Source: Brassica napus (lineage: Eukaryota > Streptophyta > Magnoliopsida > Brassicales > Brassicaceae). From it: a stretch of 64,000 bases of DNA. The stretch lies in the NCBI RefSeq assembly GCF_020379485.1, contig NC_063442.1, positions 10,875,509 to 10,939,508 of the forward strand, read 5' to 3'. The position numbers were made by a program, and so were the translations under genes. Shown here in pieces: positions 12,065-24,135 of the stretch. How positions within the stretch are numbered: position 1 is the stretch's first letter; the number at the start of each line of letters is the position of its first letter. Under the pieces are notes generated by a model, which worked only from the letters and a program-made list of their open reading frames with translations, did no database searches and had not been told where the DNA came from.

Positions 12065-12412
12065 AAGTATTGTGTAGCAAGCATAATATCTTGTAGATAT
12101 AATCGTTTGGTGATTATGCTTTGTGTGTTTATTTATTTTTGTAACAGCAGAACACATAAATTATACTTACTTTTTTTTTGTGCACCAATAATTCATTAAA
12201 GCAAGGAGATGGTCTCAGGCCCAAGTGTTTAGCCTTAGGCCCAAGTATTGTGTAGCAAGCATAATATCTTGTAGATATAATCGTTTGGTGATTATGCTTT
12301 GTGTGTTTATTTATTTTTGTAACAGCAGAACACATAAATTATACTTACCTTTTTTGTGCACCAATAATTCATTAAAGCAAGAAGATGGCCTCAGGTCCAA
12401 GTGTTTAGCCTA
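12065..12412. repeat. Tandem duplication of a 178-base unit
   Basis: The sequence starting AAGTATTGTGTAGCAAGC at 12065 is repeated starting at 12243 with few differences. The two copies abut, and the second runs into the LINE remnant. Short open frames on both strands repeat with the unit and look non-coding. Confidence 0.85.
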
Positions 12413-13325
12413 CGGATGGGTCCACTATAGATGAATTGCTCAAGGTGGCTTTTGCTAAGGCATCAGCTTCACCGTTAAGCGAACGAGAAACATAAGAAAA
12501 GGTGATATCTATGAAGGCATAAGAGATTTGTTGGATATCTTTAACACTACGATAGATCTCTGAGCTCTGCATGTCGTTGTTGATTGCTCTAACGAGCGTT
12601 GAGCTGTCAGATAACATTTGGAGGTCTGAGATCCACATAGCTACTGCAGTGATGATTCCCGATCAGAGAGCTAGGGCTTCCGCGATCAATGGGCTGGTGA
12701 CATAATCTTGAGTCAACGCTCCTCTGTGCTTGTACGATCCGGTGGAATCCGTGAAGATCCAGGCGAGTCATGCTTTCTTCAATAGCTTATTCCAAGAAGC
12801 ATCTGTTTTGCATGTCATTCTAGCGGTCTGGTCTGGTCGGAGTTGAGGCGCCTTGGGTAAGATCTTTACTTGATCCGTCGTCTGAGTCTTCAAACCTTGC
12901 GCGAAAGTCCATTCTTGAACTAACCTTAATGCTTTCGCAGCTGCTTCCTATGGTGTGAAGCTTCGGTCTTCAAAGATTAGCGTATTGCGTGCTGTCCAAG
13001 GGGCCCAACAAACCCAAGCAAGGATGTTTCCTGATCTTCCTGATGGAGGCAAACAGAAAACTTTCCTAAACTCCTTGATTGCATCCTTGAAATTCTTGTA
13101 TGTGGCTATGTGAACCACTCTGTGTGTTGGGATTAGCTCTCAAACCTTTCGCGCATAAGGGCAGACGAAAAAAAGTATGCATTGCAGTTTCTACAGCTTG
13201 ACATCTCTTGCAAAAAGCTTCTGATTGAATACCTCTACGTTGCAGATTTGCTCCTAATGGTAAAGCGTTCTGAGTAATTGACCAGAGGAACTCTCATAGT
13301 TTCGGGTCGGTTCTGAGTGATTGAC
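12405..13325 (-). pseudogene. LINE ORF2 3' remnant (zf-RVT and RNase H)
   Basis: Read on the reverse strand with stops and frameshifts, the piece at about 13100-13320 resembles the zf-RVT region of plant L1 LINEs (LWSITQNALPLGANLQRRG and FCKRCQ..ET..H.FF). The piece at 12405-12800 resembles the RVT_3 RNase H domain (KTDASWN, LIAEALAL, LSDSSTLVRAINN, YVSRSLNGEADALAK), with the D..E..D positions recognisable. No RT core is present, and in-frame stops such as those near 12690 and 12950 show it is dead. Confidence 0.75.
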
Positions 13326-13339
13326 CAGAGGAACTTGCA

Positions 13340-14035
13340 TAAATTATACTTACCTAAACTCTCATAATTCTGTATGTGTGTATTGCGGTAATAAAAGATT
13401 TGTTTTTTTCATTTTAACATTAAAAGACCTAAAATATTTGACTAAGTATGGTTCGATTCAATTGAAATTAAAATGACTTTTAACCAACATGACAAACTGT
13501 ATATTAGTTATGTTTTCCACTTAAATGGTTTTCAAATATTTTTTGAGAAAACATGCATCGTGTATTGCCGTTCTATGATTTGTTTAATTCTCTTGTGATT
13601 TTTTCTTTATTTATCTACGGTGTAAGTTCAGATTTTGGAACAAAGTTCAGATTTTGGAACAAACGTTTGACAGCTGAAGAACCTTACTCATAATACAAAG
13701 ACAATTTGCTATGTATTATGCTGAAGAACCGTTGAATAGTAATCGATAGAGCCAATATCATTTCTTAGTTTTCAATGTATGCATTTAGTTTTGATCAAAA
13801 CATTACCTACGAAATCTATATTACATATTTGCGTTATTATAATATCATTACTTTATAATCATGAGGATTGTTGGTGTTTTTTGTATGAAGAAATGTTATA
13901 TTGGGTTGTAAATAATTTGGTCTTTATGTATTAATATCCTAGAGATAGATAATATTTCACTAAGGTTTGCCAAAACTCTTTTGTAATGATGTCAAATCAA
14001 CGATTAAAGGGCTAAAAAATTGACACATAAACAAT
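13340..14035. other. AT-rich intergenic sequence, no gene seen
   Basis: A short direct duplication (GTTCAGATTTTGGAACAAA, 13627-13664) is the only structure noticed. Confidence 0.6.
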
Positions 14036-14365
14036 GTATTCTAGTGGTTAAGATTTAAAAGCTTCTACATCCAGATCTGGGTTCGAATCCGAGACTATTA
14101 AATTTCTTGCAGATTAAACATTGTAGGAGGTCCAAATTTCAATTCCGGAGAAAACAATTTATTAAACAATTATACTGACTACAAAAGAAAAGTTTACAAT
14201 GGATCTTCCGTAGTGCAAGTAAATCTAATCATGCATAGATCTTCATAGGACAGCTCTGATGATGCAGTTAGTCATAGATCTTCGTAAGGCAGGTAATATT
14301 GTCGGTTGTCGAATCGTCTATGTAATCTTTATCATAATTGTAAAATCATAATAAATGAGCGTTAA
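14036..14365 (+). mobile_element. tRNA-derived SINE, probable
   Basis: The head has an A-box-like TCTAGTGGTTAAG (14040-14052) and a perfect B box GGTTCGAATCC (14080-14090), spaced as in a Pol III internal promoter. The body contains GATGATGCAGTTAG and a tail CTATGTAATC..AATCATAATAAA. A diverged body copy lies at 45185-45320. A head with tRNA boxes plus an unrelated dispersed body is the usual SINE plan. The head does not fold as an obvious tRNA and target duplications were not found. Confidence 0.5.
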
Positions 14366-15053
14366 AAAACAAGGTCATTTTGTAATTAATACAAAATTAA
14401 GGTTACAATTTTTTTAAAGATCCTTGATTAATATATTAACACAAAATTTTATGTATCCATAATATATATCGATGATATTCTGTTTTTTTTTCTTAAAGAA
14501 AAAAAAAACAAAAGTCCCCGAATCAAAAAAATATACAGATTTGTATATGATAGGTGAGGAAGAGCTGAAAAGGAAAAATATTATATTTGGAGTGGATTTT
14601 GTCAGAGACAGCAACTATATATTTATAATAATTGGTTAGCGTTTTTTTCCCATTGTCCAAGTTTTCAGAAAATAAAATCGGAAAGATAATTTCATTTTGT
14701 TAAAATGTTTTCTATTTACTAAATAGTCAAAATAACATTATTAATACAGATTTATAGTTTTAAAAACTATTTAAAATAATATGTTGTTATATTATGTTGG
14801 ATACTAAAACAACTTATCCTCTCTGGAAAAGTGAGAAAATTATTTATTCATTGTTAATAATCAGAATGTGGGCTCATTTCTCCGAATTCCAACTATATTA
14901 TTTAACTTTTTTTAATAAAATAAATCTCTCTGAACTAAAATCAAATTTATGATTTTCAAGTTCCTATGTTTTTAGTAACCAAGAGTTTAACGACTATTCT
15001 TCTTTTGTTAGATTTTTGTATAACTATCGTATTTTTATTTTATGTTATTTAAA
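14366..15053. other. AT-rich intergenic sequence, no gene seen
   Basis: Only A/T homopolymers and low-complexity sequence were seen. Confidence 0.6.
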
Positions 15054-15061
15054 GCTTGAAT

Positions 15062-15730
15062 TAGGTATGGACATTCGGATCCTCGGTTCGGGTTTGGATC
15101 CCGGGTCCAGATTTTTTGTATCTTAGATATTAGGATTCAATAGAATAATTAGAACTTATCGGTTTGGGATCGGTTCGGATCATTTCGGGTCCGGATCGGT
15201 TCGAATCCAGTTGACTAGAAACCAATAATACACGTTATTTTTTTGTTCTTAAAAGTTTTGGGTATTTAGGGCTCGAAAACCCAAAATACCCTAAATCTGA
15301 AAATACCCGAAAACCCCTAAAATACCCAAACAATATTCAAATACCCTAACAATATCCAAAATCTTACCAAAAGTCTGACCCAAAGACCTGGAAACTACCC
15401 ATGATTAAATCCGATTACCCAAATTATATTTTTGAAAATCTAAAATTTTACCCAAAACTCAAAACCATACATGAAAACTCGAACACAAAATTTTTAAAAA
15501 TGTATGTACTACCAAAAAGATACCAAAACACCCATATATACCTAATAAAAAAATGGGCATTTTGAGTATTCTATCGAATTTTGGGTTCGGTTTGGGTCGG
15601 ATCCAAAACTCGCATATCCTCCACAATAAAATCTAATGGAGTAAAATGGCATTACTCGTACCCAATCTAAATCAGGTTTTTAATCGGTTCTTGTTGGGTT
15701 TTTTTAATCCGGATAAAATACTCAGGCCTA
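15062..15730. mobile_element. Non-autonomous hAT-type MITE, family B, second copy
   Basis: It begins TAGGTATGGACATTCGGAT and ends GGATAAAATACTCAGGCCTA, giving imperfect inverted termini. The internal sequence is rich in CGGTTCGGAT and ACCCAAA blocks. Flanking 8-mers GCTTGAAT (15054-15061) and GTTTGAAT (15731-15738) match at 7 of 8 positions, fitting a hAT target duplication. It is non-coding. Confidence 0.7.
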
Positions 15731-16130
15731 GTTTGAATTGTGCACTCGAATTCGAAATTTGTATGCGTAATTATGGCGCAAAGATTGAAAATGCCATCTA
15801 ACAGAAAATGGAAAGCAAAACACATTATAAAACCAAGTAATTATTTGTGTATAGCTAATCTAATTCATGAATCTAATTTTTTTTTCTTAGCATCTCATGA
15901 ATAATTTAACCGATAGCTTTCTTAAATTTAAAATACCATTAACACTCAGTTAAGAATTTTCACAAAGGGTGCGCAAAACATAGCTACCGCCTAATATTCC
16001 TATGGCTGTGTAATGAAATAAATCCTAAAGAAAATTCGACTTGACCACTAATGTTTGAAGATCGATAGGCATTGGTTTGGAGTCGGTTTTTGCAACTCGT
16101 TCTTAATACGGAGTATTCTTTTATATTTAG

Positions 16131-16748
16131 GTGGCGATTGGTTTTCCCGCTACCACCCGCAAACGCAGCTTTTGCGGTCGGTAGCGGTTGTCGGCGGTTT
16201 GCAACAATCACTCAAATCGCCTTAAACCGCTTCAAACCGCTCCGAATCTCATAAATTCAAAAGCTGGCTCCAGCTAGCGTTTGCGGTTGCGGGCGGTTGC
16301 GGGAGGGTAAAATTTTTTTCTTTTTTTTTAAAACAATATATATACAAAGAAAAAATATTTAATAAAAAATTTAAAATTGAAATTATGAAAATATTAAAAT
16401 ATATCTATTTTATTTTAATTAATATTATAAAATTTTATAATAAAAACAATTTCAATAAATTTTCAAAAATTAAAATTATAACTTTCTAAATATAAATTTT
16501 ATATTTATTATAATTTTATGATTTTTGATATTTTTATAATTATATTAAATGTAAATATTGTTAATTTATTATTTGACTGTTACCGCATTTGGTAGTTAAC
16601 CAGTCATAAGTCACCCGCAAACGCACCAATTTTTAACCGCAGTACCAGTCGTACAAATCTCTTAAAACCGCTAGAAACCGCAACCGCCCGCATCCACAAA
16701 CTCCCGCAACCGCAACCGCAACCGCTGCGTTTGAACCAGTCAGGCCCT
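16131..16748. mobile_element. Non-autonomous hAT-like MITE, family A, copy 2
   Basis: It is nearly identical along its full length to 2247-2863 and in the same orientation, with a few substitutions and small indels in the AT-rich core. The left end also carries TTTCCCGC (16143-16150). The high identity between copies suggests fairly recent activity of the family. The small open frames over its left end are artefacts of the repeat. Confidence 0.75.
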
Positions 16749-17815
16749 TAGTCTATACTTTATCATCTTGTAAATGACAATCCAATCTTTATCAATAAAT
16801 TAGAAATTTCATCAAAAAAAGTCCTAACGAAATCATAAAATGTGCAATAATTATTTTTATTCCACATCATAATCCACATCATAATCCGTACCTATATTTT
16901 TATTCTTAGCCTGTTTAAAACAAATTGTGAAGACTGTTACAGATTACTAGATAATATATTTTCCTTTTTCTTCTTCGGCCTCACCATCGTGGGAATGTTT
17001 CAAATGTCGTCACCATTAATCCCAACATTAATAACAAGGTGACGTTTCATTCTCCCAACTGCTACGTCAAAAGAAATGCGACTCTTATCGATCAAGAAAA
17101 AATCAAAGTCTTAACATTATTTTATCTAGACTTTTTATTGTTATAAAACAATGGTTTGAAAGACCAATATTGAGATTAGGGCTTTCGTATTGTTTTATTT
17201 CCGAACTTCACTCTTCAACCTCTGCCTCACGTAATTAATAATTCGATCTATTATATAGTATCAGTGATTTGCTTCAATAAATCTGTAATATGTTCCCATT
17301 GTAGATATTTTGTTTTCTTCAATTATGATAAACAACCCCAATTACCTATTTAATAAAAAAGATTTACATAATTTAGTAATGACTTTAAAAAGAACCTTTC
17401 ATATAAAATTACAGCTTGATTTTTTTAAACTGTAGATTAAGGTTGATCTTGCATAAATTCGTAATTCAACTCTTTTAATTGAGGTCCCAGATTTTTTTTC
17501 CAAAAAATGGTATTCTAACAAATAATTCAGGCTAAACTCGGATCAGGCAGTGTATACGTTTCCGGGCTAGTCCACTATTTAGTACTAAGTGCGTTGTTCT
17601 TGAGTTCGACCAAATTAGTCGATATGGCTTATAAAAAAAATCAGACAAAACAAAAATTATTTGTTTTAAACATAAATATTTGCATTAGTATTTTGTCCAC
17701 TAATTAAAAAAAATCGATACATCAACAACTCCAAGGTTTTGTTTGTTTAGAAAAATGCTTACGATAATTTATTTAATAACGTTTTGTATATATAACTAGA
17801 CTTTACCATATGTTT
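16749..17815. other. Intergenic sequence, no gene identified
   Basis: No domain was recognised. TTGAGTTCGACCAA near 17600 loosely resembles a Pol III B box but has no convincing A box. Confidence 0.5.
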
Positions 17816-17819
17816 TTTT

Positions 17820-18215
17820 CAACAAAAGGCTACTCTAGCCTAAGAAGATTCCGAGTCCGCTAGCTATGACAGCGGAACTGAGTCAACATTAATCATAGCC
17901 GATGACAGACTTCTAGAAGCACATGCTAACTAGTTAGCCATTGTGTTTTTTGTCCTTAGAATGTGTGGGATTGTAAAATTTGGGAAAAAACGCTTACATG
18001 GGAAAAACTACTCCATATATGTAGTGAAAGTCGGCCATTCTGTTGGTGTAGACACCATCTTCACCAGTTGAGAACAGTCTGTTGCAAACACCACTCTGAA
18101 AACTGTAGAGTTTTCATACACTTCATTGCTTAAATCAACGCTTCACATTCGGCATGTAAAAGCGATAGACTTCTACGGTGGCTCTCATCAATATGTTTTT
18201 AATAATATTAATATG
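17820..18215 (-). pseudogene. LINE RNase H remnant
   Basis: Reverse-strand reading across frameshifts gives pieces of the RVT_3-type RNase H tail of plant LINEs: a TDCS-like region, TPTEWP, then FPKF and SRTKNTMA-like pieces followed by a Ser-rich end. These match the order usual for that domain. Multiple stops interrupt every frame. It lies about 530 bases upstream of the WAT1 gene start. Confidence 0.55.
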
Positions 18216-18747
18216 AAAACCCTATTAGTTAGTATATATAAAGCTCATTAGTTTGCGTAGAATGTGGTTTATAAGCTTTTATAACCAGAATATGTAAGAC
18301 CAAAAACCAGACTAATTTCCAGAGAACTTGTATGTGATTTATCTTTTCGCAAATATAATTTAAACAGAAGGTCATGTTCTTATGCCGTCCAACAAAATTA
18401 TTCATATATTATAAGCGTAAGAGCTGAGGCGCATGAACTATTAGCTTTATCTCCTCCCGAAAGGTTAATCAATGACTCCCTCTCTCCACGTCTACATAAA
18501 CCCTCTTTTTCATTTGGCCTTCCACTCATATGCAAACAAACATATATAAATATAAAATGAAGCCACAAAAGTATTGCATTACAACATAACCCTAACACAG
18601 TTGTATGTCGACTTAGTCTCTCATCTTCCCCGAGAAAGAGAGAGACAAAAAACGACTTTTATTGGCCTATACATATTTCGGATATACCTTTTGCCGGTCC
18701 TCATACGTGCATTATCGATATATATCAATAAGCTGCAAACACAAAAT

Positions 18748-20869
18748 ATGGGATTAATGGAGGCAAGATGGGAAAACATAGTTCCATTTATAGCTATGGC
18801 GTTGATGGAGGCATGTACCATTGCACTCACCATCTTGGCTAAGACAGCATTAACCGGTGGCATGAGCCCTTTTGTGTTCATCGTCTATACCAATGCTCTT
18901 GGCTCTCTCCTTCTCCTCCCTTACTCGTTCTTCTTCCATAGAGATGAAAGGTAATAAACGTGCATAATCTACATGTGTGCGTCTTTCTTAATTTGAGATG
19001 TTTTATGATGATATTTATGTCTATTTCGTCTATAGGGACGACGAACCGTTCCTCACGAAGCCTTCCGTTGTTCGAATCTTCCTACTCGGGTTTACAGGGT
19101 TAGTTTAAATCTCTATTACTAGTTCTATGTATATTATACATGCAGTTAAATGTTATATGTCTCTGTTCTTATTTCTCACATATACTGAACAAAAAGGAAA
19201 TAAATTGAGACCATCTTAGTTTTTTTTGTAATGCAATAATTATAATAGAGTTTAGACGTTTTAATTAATTATTTTCTTGAACAGGGTGTTTCTGTACCAA
19301 AACTTGGCATTTTTGGGGCTAAGTTATAGCTCTCCAATTGTGGTATGTGCTATGGGCTTGCAATCACCTGCTTTCTCCTTTTTGCTCTCTATTGCTCTTG
19401 GGTAAACTGATATCTTTCACCTCGAATTCAACTTTTTATTACTCTTAAAACTAAATTATAATAAACAATTTTCTTTGATTTTAATATATCTGGAATATAA
19501 AATAATCAGGGAAGGAGGGTTAGGGTGGGAATGTAAGAGAACAAGAGGAAGAGTGATAGGCACGTTGATATGCTTCACAGGAGCCTTTGTAGAAGTTATT
19601 TACTTAGGCCCTTTTATTAGACCTTCTCCTTCTTCTTGTCCAAACTCCAATTTCCTCACTACAATCTCACACTACTTGACTTTCTTCAAGAACTCTGACA
19701 ATTGGGCTCTTGGCTCACTCTTTCTAGCATGTGCCACACTCTCTATCTCCATCTGGAATATCATACAGGTAACTTAATTAACGTCTCAAAATTTTAAAAG
19801 AATCTTATTCATTGTATTTGAATATACATGTGCGTATGATACGATCAGTTCTTATGTGGTCCATATAAGTTTCTAATTTTTTTCTGCTAACTATATAAGT
19901 TTATAATTTGTATATTCTTTTGTATATCTATACAAGTTTCTAATTTGTATATCTTTTGTTGGTTTTTGGTATATCAGTTGGACACCGTCCAGAAATATCC
20001 TCAAGTGATGAAAGTAGTGTCTGCCTATAGCTTAGCTGGGACACTACAATGTGCAATCTTCTCAGCGTTCATGGAACCAGACTTAAGTGCATGGAAACTC
20101 GAACTTAACATGGATTTCTATCTTATTATTGCCACGGTACATATAAATGATCTTATATCATATGTACTCCTTGATTTGGGATTCTCTAAAGTTAATATAT
20201 ATTTTTATATATAGGGTATATTTGGGAGCATAATAAGAACAAGTGTTCAAGTGAAGTGTTCAAAAATGAAAGGGCCTTATTATGTGCCATTATTTAAGCC
20301 ATTTGGGATCCTTTGGGCTTCAATTTTCGGCACAAGCTTCTTTGTCAATAGTCTTCACTATGGAAGGTAAGTTACAAAATTATATAAATTATTACAAAGA
20401 GAGTCCCCATTACATTATTGATAACGGTTCCTATTTTAATTTCAACTTTGTCTTTTCAATATAGTATTCGGTTTGGATATTTTGTTTTAGAAGTATCATA
20501 TAGAAATGCTTCAAAATGAATCAAACATTGTGGTTCTAATCCAGATTTTAGCTTAATATTTTTGAAGTTTTGGTTTAGTTTTGATTTTCAGGTTATAATT
20601 TGATTGTTTATATTTAAAATAAGTAAAACAGTTGAATTTTATTTGGTTTTCCTATTAATTGTTGATTTTCTGTTTATTATGTTGAACTTCTTGTGAACAG
20701 TGTGTTAGGAGCGGCAATAGCAGGAACCGGATATCTATTGATAATGTGGAGTCAAGTTCAAAGAGATGTTCAGAAGGATATGGTGGAGGAAAAAGCTAAT
20801 CATCAGTTGGATTCAGATGATCAGATAACGCCACTTTTGCTCGGAAATGATGATGTCGATCAAGTTTAA
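18748..20869 (+). CDS. WAT1-related / UMAMIT transporter (EamA family), seven exons
   Basis: This encodes a membrane transporter of the plant drug/metabolite exporter family; relatives move amino acids or auxin across the plasma or vacuolar membrane. Inferred exons are 18748-18950, 19036-19098, 19285-19401, 19510-19768, 19978-20136, 20215-20366 and 20701-20869. All have GT..AG introns and consistent phases, giving 373 residues, normal for the family. The N-terminus (MGLMEARWENIVPFIAMALM) leads into the first helix. Family landmarks include KTALTGGMSPFVFIVYTNAL, YQNLAFLGL, the linker with a variable loop, the second EamA repeat (KYPQVMKVVSAYS) and a hydrophilic tail. The alternation of hydrophobic segments fits about ten helices. 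It resembles Arabidopsis At1g60050 by memory. The substrate cannot be inferred. The start is the first in-frame ATG with the family N-terminus. Confidence 0.9.
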
Positions 20870-21502
20870 TCCAAAAGGATTGTTTGCAGATTAGTTATAA
20901 TGTGTGTGTATATTAAATATGAAGTAAATCGAAAGAATAAACAAAAAAAAAAGCATACCGTGAAAGAACAGATATATATTATTATATATTGAACTCTTGT
21001 TGTAGTTCTTTCTTTATTTGCAAGGAATGTATCAAGAAGTCTATATATTTTAAGGGGATTATGAGTTATACTTTTGATTTTTTTTTTTTTTGGTGGCAAC
21101 CTCGAGTGTGGAGGACTAGTGAATATATGTCAGTAAGCTGAAACCACTTAAAGGTACATCAATTTGGGTCTCACAATAGTCTACTCCGAAAATTGGTTCA
21201 TGATCTATCCTGGTTACAAAAGAAAATAAATCATTTACTTTCCTTGAGGCCAAAAACCTAATTCATCTCCTTTTTTTTTAAGAACACTTTGTAAACTTTA
21301 TAATTTTATAATTTGTAAGCATTTTCTTCATAGATTCTTGTGTTTATTGTGATTATCTTTCAATCTACAGTGTTTATTCTAAACTTAACATGTGTTTAAT
21401 GATTTATACGGTGATTAGCAAGTAATCGCTTGTTAGATTCATGGGTAAGGTAAATTAGGCTGATTTAGTAAAGATTTAAGATGATTAGTGCTTAATATAT
21501 AA
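20870..21502. other. 3' flank of the WAT1 gene, then AT-rich sequence
   Basis: This contains the likely 3' UTR (A/T-rich, possible AATAAA at 20936-20941) and no further gene. Confidence 0.6.
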
Positions 21503-22627
21503 CTAGATTTTGACCCGCACGCCCGTGCGGGTGTATTTTTTTTTAAAATATGATATTATTTACTTTTTATGTTACTATTTAGGGTTGGGCAAAAAACTCG
21601 AATTCGAAGAATCGAACTGATCCTAATCCGAATAAGTAGTACTAAATCCGAACCAGAATTGATTAAATATCTGAATTATTCAAAAATTTTGTATTTGAAG
21701 AATTGAAACCTAATCCGATCCGAACCGAATTATTTTGGGTATCCAACATATATTTATATACTTATATATATTAATTATTTTTATATTTAATATATATAAA
21801 AAACATCCAGAATATATATGATACTTTTAAGTTCGCATAAATGCTTGAAAATATATACAAATAATTAAACGTAAATATCTTAAATAGTTAAAAAATACTC
21901 AAAACTCCAAAAATACTCAAATAATTATTAATTCTCTATCCAAATATTTAAACCAAACCTATTTAAATTGGTTATCCAAATCAGAACCAAATCCTCAAAG
22001 ATCTGAACTCAACACAAAATCCCAAAAAGAACCGAAAACGAACCCGAACGCCCACCCATAATCACTATTATATATATATATATATATCCATATATGTGTT
22101 ATCATAGGTTACAAAATATGTGTGAACATATAATTAATCGTATTTTATACGTACCATCAAATAAGTTTTCTTATAATTAATAATATTTTATACGTACAAT
22201 CATATAAATAATCACATATATTATATTTTAAAATTTAATATGAAATAAAAAAACCATAATTTAAGTTGTTGTTTGAAATTGAGCTTTGTATTGTATTTTT
22301 ATTATATATATTGAAAATATTTTTATAATAGTTATTGGAAAATATGTTAGTAAAAATCAAATTTTGAATATATGTATATTTTTGAATGAATTTTTGATAT
22401 AAATCAAGTTTAAATTATTATTTTGATTTGAATATATATATCAAGTAAAATAGACTCATTACTTTTTAATATAATGTAATGGACTTTTAATTTTTTTTAT
22501 TAGCATAAGCCCATTATTTATTTTTCTAACTTACTACTATCCATGTTTCCAAACAATACTATTTTTTTTAACTACTATTCATATTGCCAAACAATCTCAT
22601 TTTGTACTTGAGTTTTAATAAGATAGA
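21503..22627 (-). mobile_element. Non-autonomous Helitron, reverse strand, with nested MITE
   Basis: Read on the reverse strand it starts TCTATCTTATTAAAACTC after an A. The subterminal TTTGGAAACATGGATAG motif shared with other Helitrons here follows. It ends with the hairpin CCCGCACGggCGTGCGGG (21514-21531) and TCAAAATCTAG before a T. The whole is 1125 bases with no helicase. A MITE (21581-22059) has inserted close to the 3' end. Confidence 0.8.
21581..22059. mobile_element. MITE nested in the Helitron
   Basis: The ends are AGGGTTGGGCAAAA and GAACGCCCACCCAT, imperfect inverted repeats. The interior is rich in AACCGAA and CTCGAA blocks like other family B-type elements. Flanks (TACTATTT / TCACTATT) are only partly alike, so the exact boundaries are uncertain. 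Confidence 0.5.
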
Positions 22628-22689
22628 TTCTTACTTAATTGGTGTGTTTTATGCTAGATTAAGATTGATAAATCATGAATCTAGTTCAT

Positions 22690-23791
22690 AGGCTGTTTCA
22701 TGCCCGGTAGGTGCTCGATTCTGTCTGGACCGTTTTAATAAACTATTTAACTCCACGGACATCATTCAGTCTTCTATCAAAACGGAAAATCCCTTATTTT
22801 AACTTCTGGTGGTATTAAAGCACAAGATCACATGATTTTGATATGATCCCTCTTTAGATACTCACTTATGCACGAGTGAAATGTTTCAAACCACAACCCA
22901 TTAGCAACAATTATTTCTAGCCTAAACAAGACCACTTGCTCAGCCCTAATTCTCTTCCAAGAGAAAAAGCCTCTTGAGTGTGGCAGGTCACAGAGATTGC
23001 CTTCAAAAAAGGTATATTTTGAGAATTATGTCGGTTCAGCAATGCCTGCCAAATATGTTTGTGTATTAACTTATATGTGTCTCCATAGACAAAGGTTGCC
23101 AGAAAAAAAATTGTTTCATACAACATACATATGTCAATAAAGGTTTTTATACGAGAAACAACTTCACTCTCTAATTCATTTTTTTTTCAAAACAATGCAA
23201 GCCATCCATTCCCATGACCCGTAGGAGCTTCTAAACAGTAGTTGGCATACATCTCCGACTGAGCTTGCCGGAGAACAAAGTTGTCGGGACTTTTTATCTC
23301 TGAGAGGAATATTATGTCAGGAGAAATATGTCTATATGGGTCCGATTGGTAATGGCTGTAGCTTTAAATATTTTGCTGTAGAAAAAAATCTGTAGACTTT
23401 TTGCTGTGGCTTTAGATTTTATTGCTGTAGAATTTTATTGAAGCACTAAAAAATTGCTTTGGATATTTGGCTCTGCAGAGCACTTGTACAGCTGTAGGAT
23501 ATTTTAAGAGCTGTGGTTTCAAAAAAAATTTTAAAGCTTGATTGCTCTGAATTTGGTGCTGTGGAAATAAATAGGGCTGTGGACAGCACCTACAGCAACT
23601 ACCAATCACCCCCTATATCTCCCTCCATCTTTGAACTGTCAAGAGATTCTCCAAATCTTAACAATTCTAATTCGTAATTTTTAAGGAACTAAACTTGGTG
23701 GATTCCAAAAATCCACTGTTTTCTTCACTGTTGCTGGAATAATTTGACACGTATGCTGTCCACCAGCAGAACTTTCTCCACGTTACATGGG
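22690..23791 (-). pseudogene. LINE ORF2 endonuclease-region remnant, interrupted by a MITE
   Basis: The reverse strand carries the start of an L1-type ORF2: a degenerate WNCRG-like start (about 23680-23700), PDIIFLSEIKSPDNFVL (about 23260-23330), GHGNGWLAL (about 23200), then FLATFVYGD at 22917-23126, and FRFDRRLND near 22770. This order matches the exonuclease-endonuclease-phosphatase domain of plant LINEs, the enzyme that nicks target DNA. Frames are broken and the RT region is missing. A MITE splits it (23338-23613), and the Ty3 element separates it from its ORF1 (29023-30480). Confidence 0.75.
23338..23613. mobile_element. Small hAT-like MITE inside the LINE
   Basis: The ends GGGTCCGATTGGTAATGGCT and GCAACTACCAATCACCCC are inverted repeats with the GATTGGT core seen in other elements here. 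CTATAT flanks both sides (23332-23337 and 23613-23618), consistent with a worn target duplication. Its removal rejoins the two parts of the LINE endonuclease reading. Confidence 0.65.
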
Positions 23792-23796
23792 ATACT

Positions 23797-24093
23797 TGAT
23801 AGGCCCTGGAGAGTGTATTACAGAAGGAAGAAGAGAGGAGAGGAGGGCATCATTAATGATGACGTGGAGGGAGAAGGCTCAAGTTGAGAAGTTTGTTACA
23901 AGTCAGTTACGGACGTTAGGAGAACGAGAAGTATAAATAGAAGTTTGTATTAGTTTGTAAGGAGCTTTTGAGTATATTGTAAACGGATCCTTAGACGTGA
24001 GGTCTTGGATATTGGCTTGATTCTCTGAAGTGTAGAGATCAAGAGAGGGAGGTTGGGCGGAACGTTAATAGAATCATACACATTCTCTTATCA
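23797..24093 (+). repeat. 5' LTR of the Ty3 element
   Basis: 297 bases, TG..CA ends. A TATA box (TATAAATA) is at 23932-23939. It should contain the promoter and transcription start of the element. Confidence 0.95.
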
Positions 24094-24094
24094 A

Positions 24095-24112
24095 TTGGTG
24101 CGGTGAGCGTCC
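24095..24112 (+). other. Likely primer binding site of the Ty3 element
   Basis: The sequence immediately after the LTR, TTGGTGCGGTGAGCGTCC, occupies the primer-site position. It is not the common initiator tRNA-Met site and I cannot name the tRNA from memory. Confidence 0.5.
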
Positions 24113-24135
24113 CGAACCACGCGAACGAGACGAGA

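Noticed and set aside
17555..17640. Possible second SINE head (TTGAGTTCGACC)
   Set aside because: B-box match is imperfect and no A box lies at the right distance.
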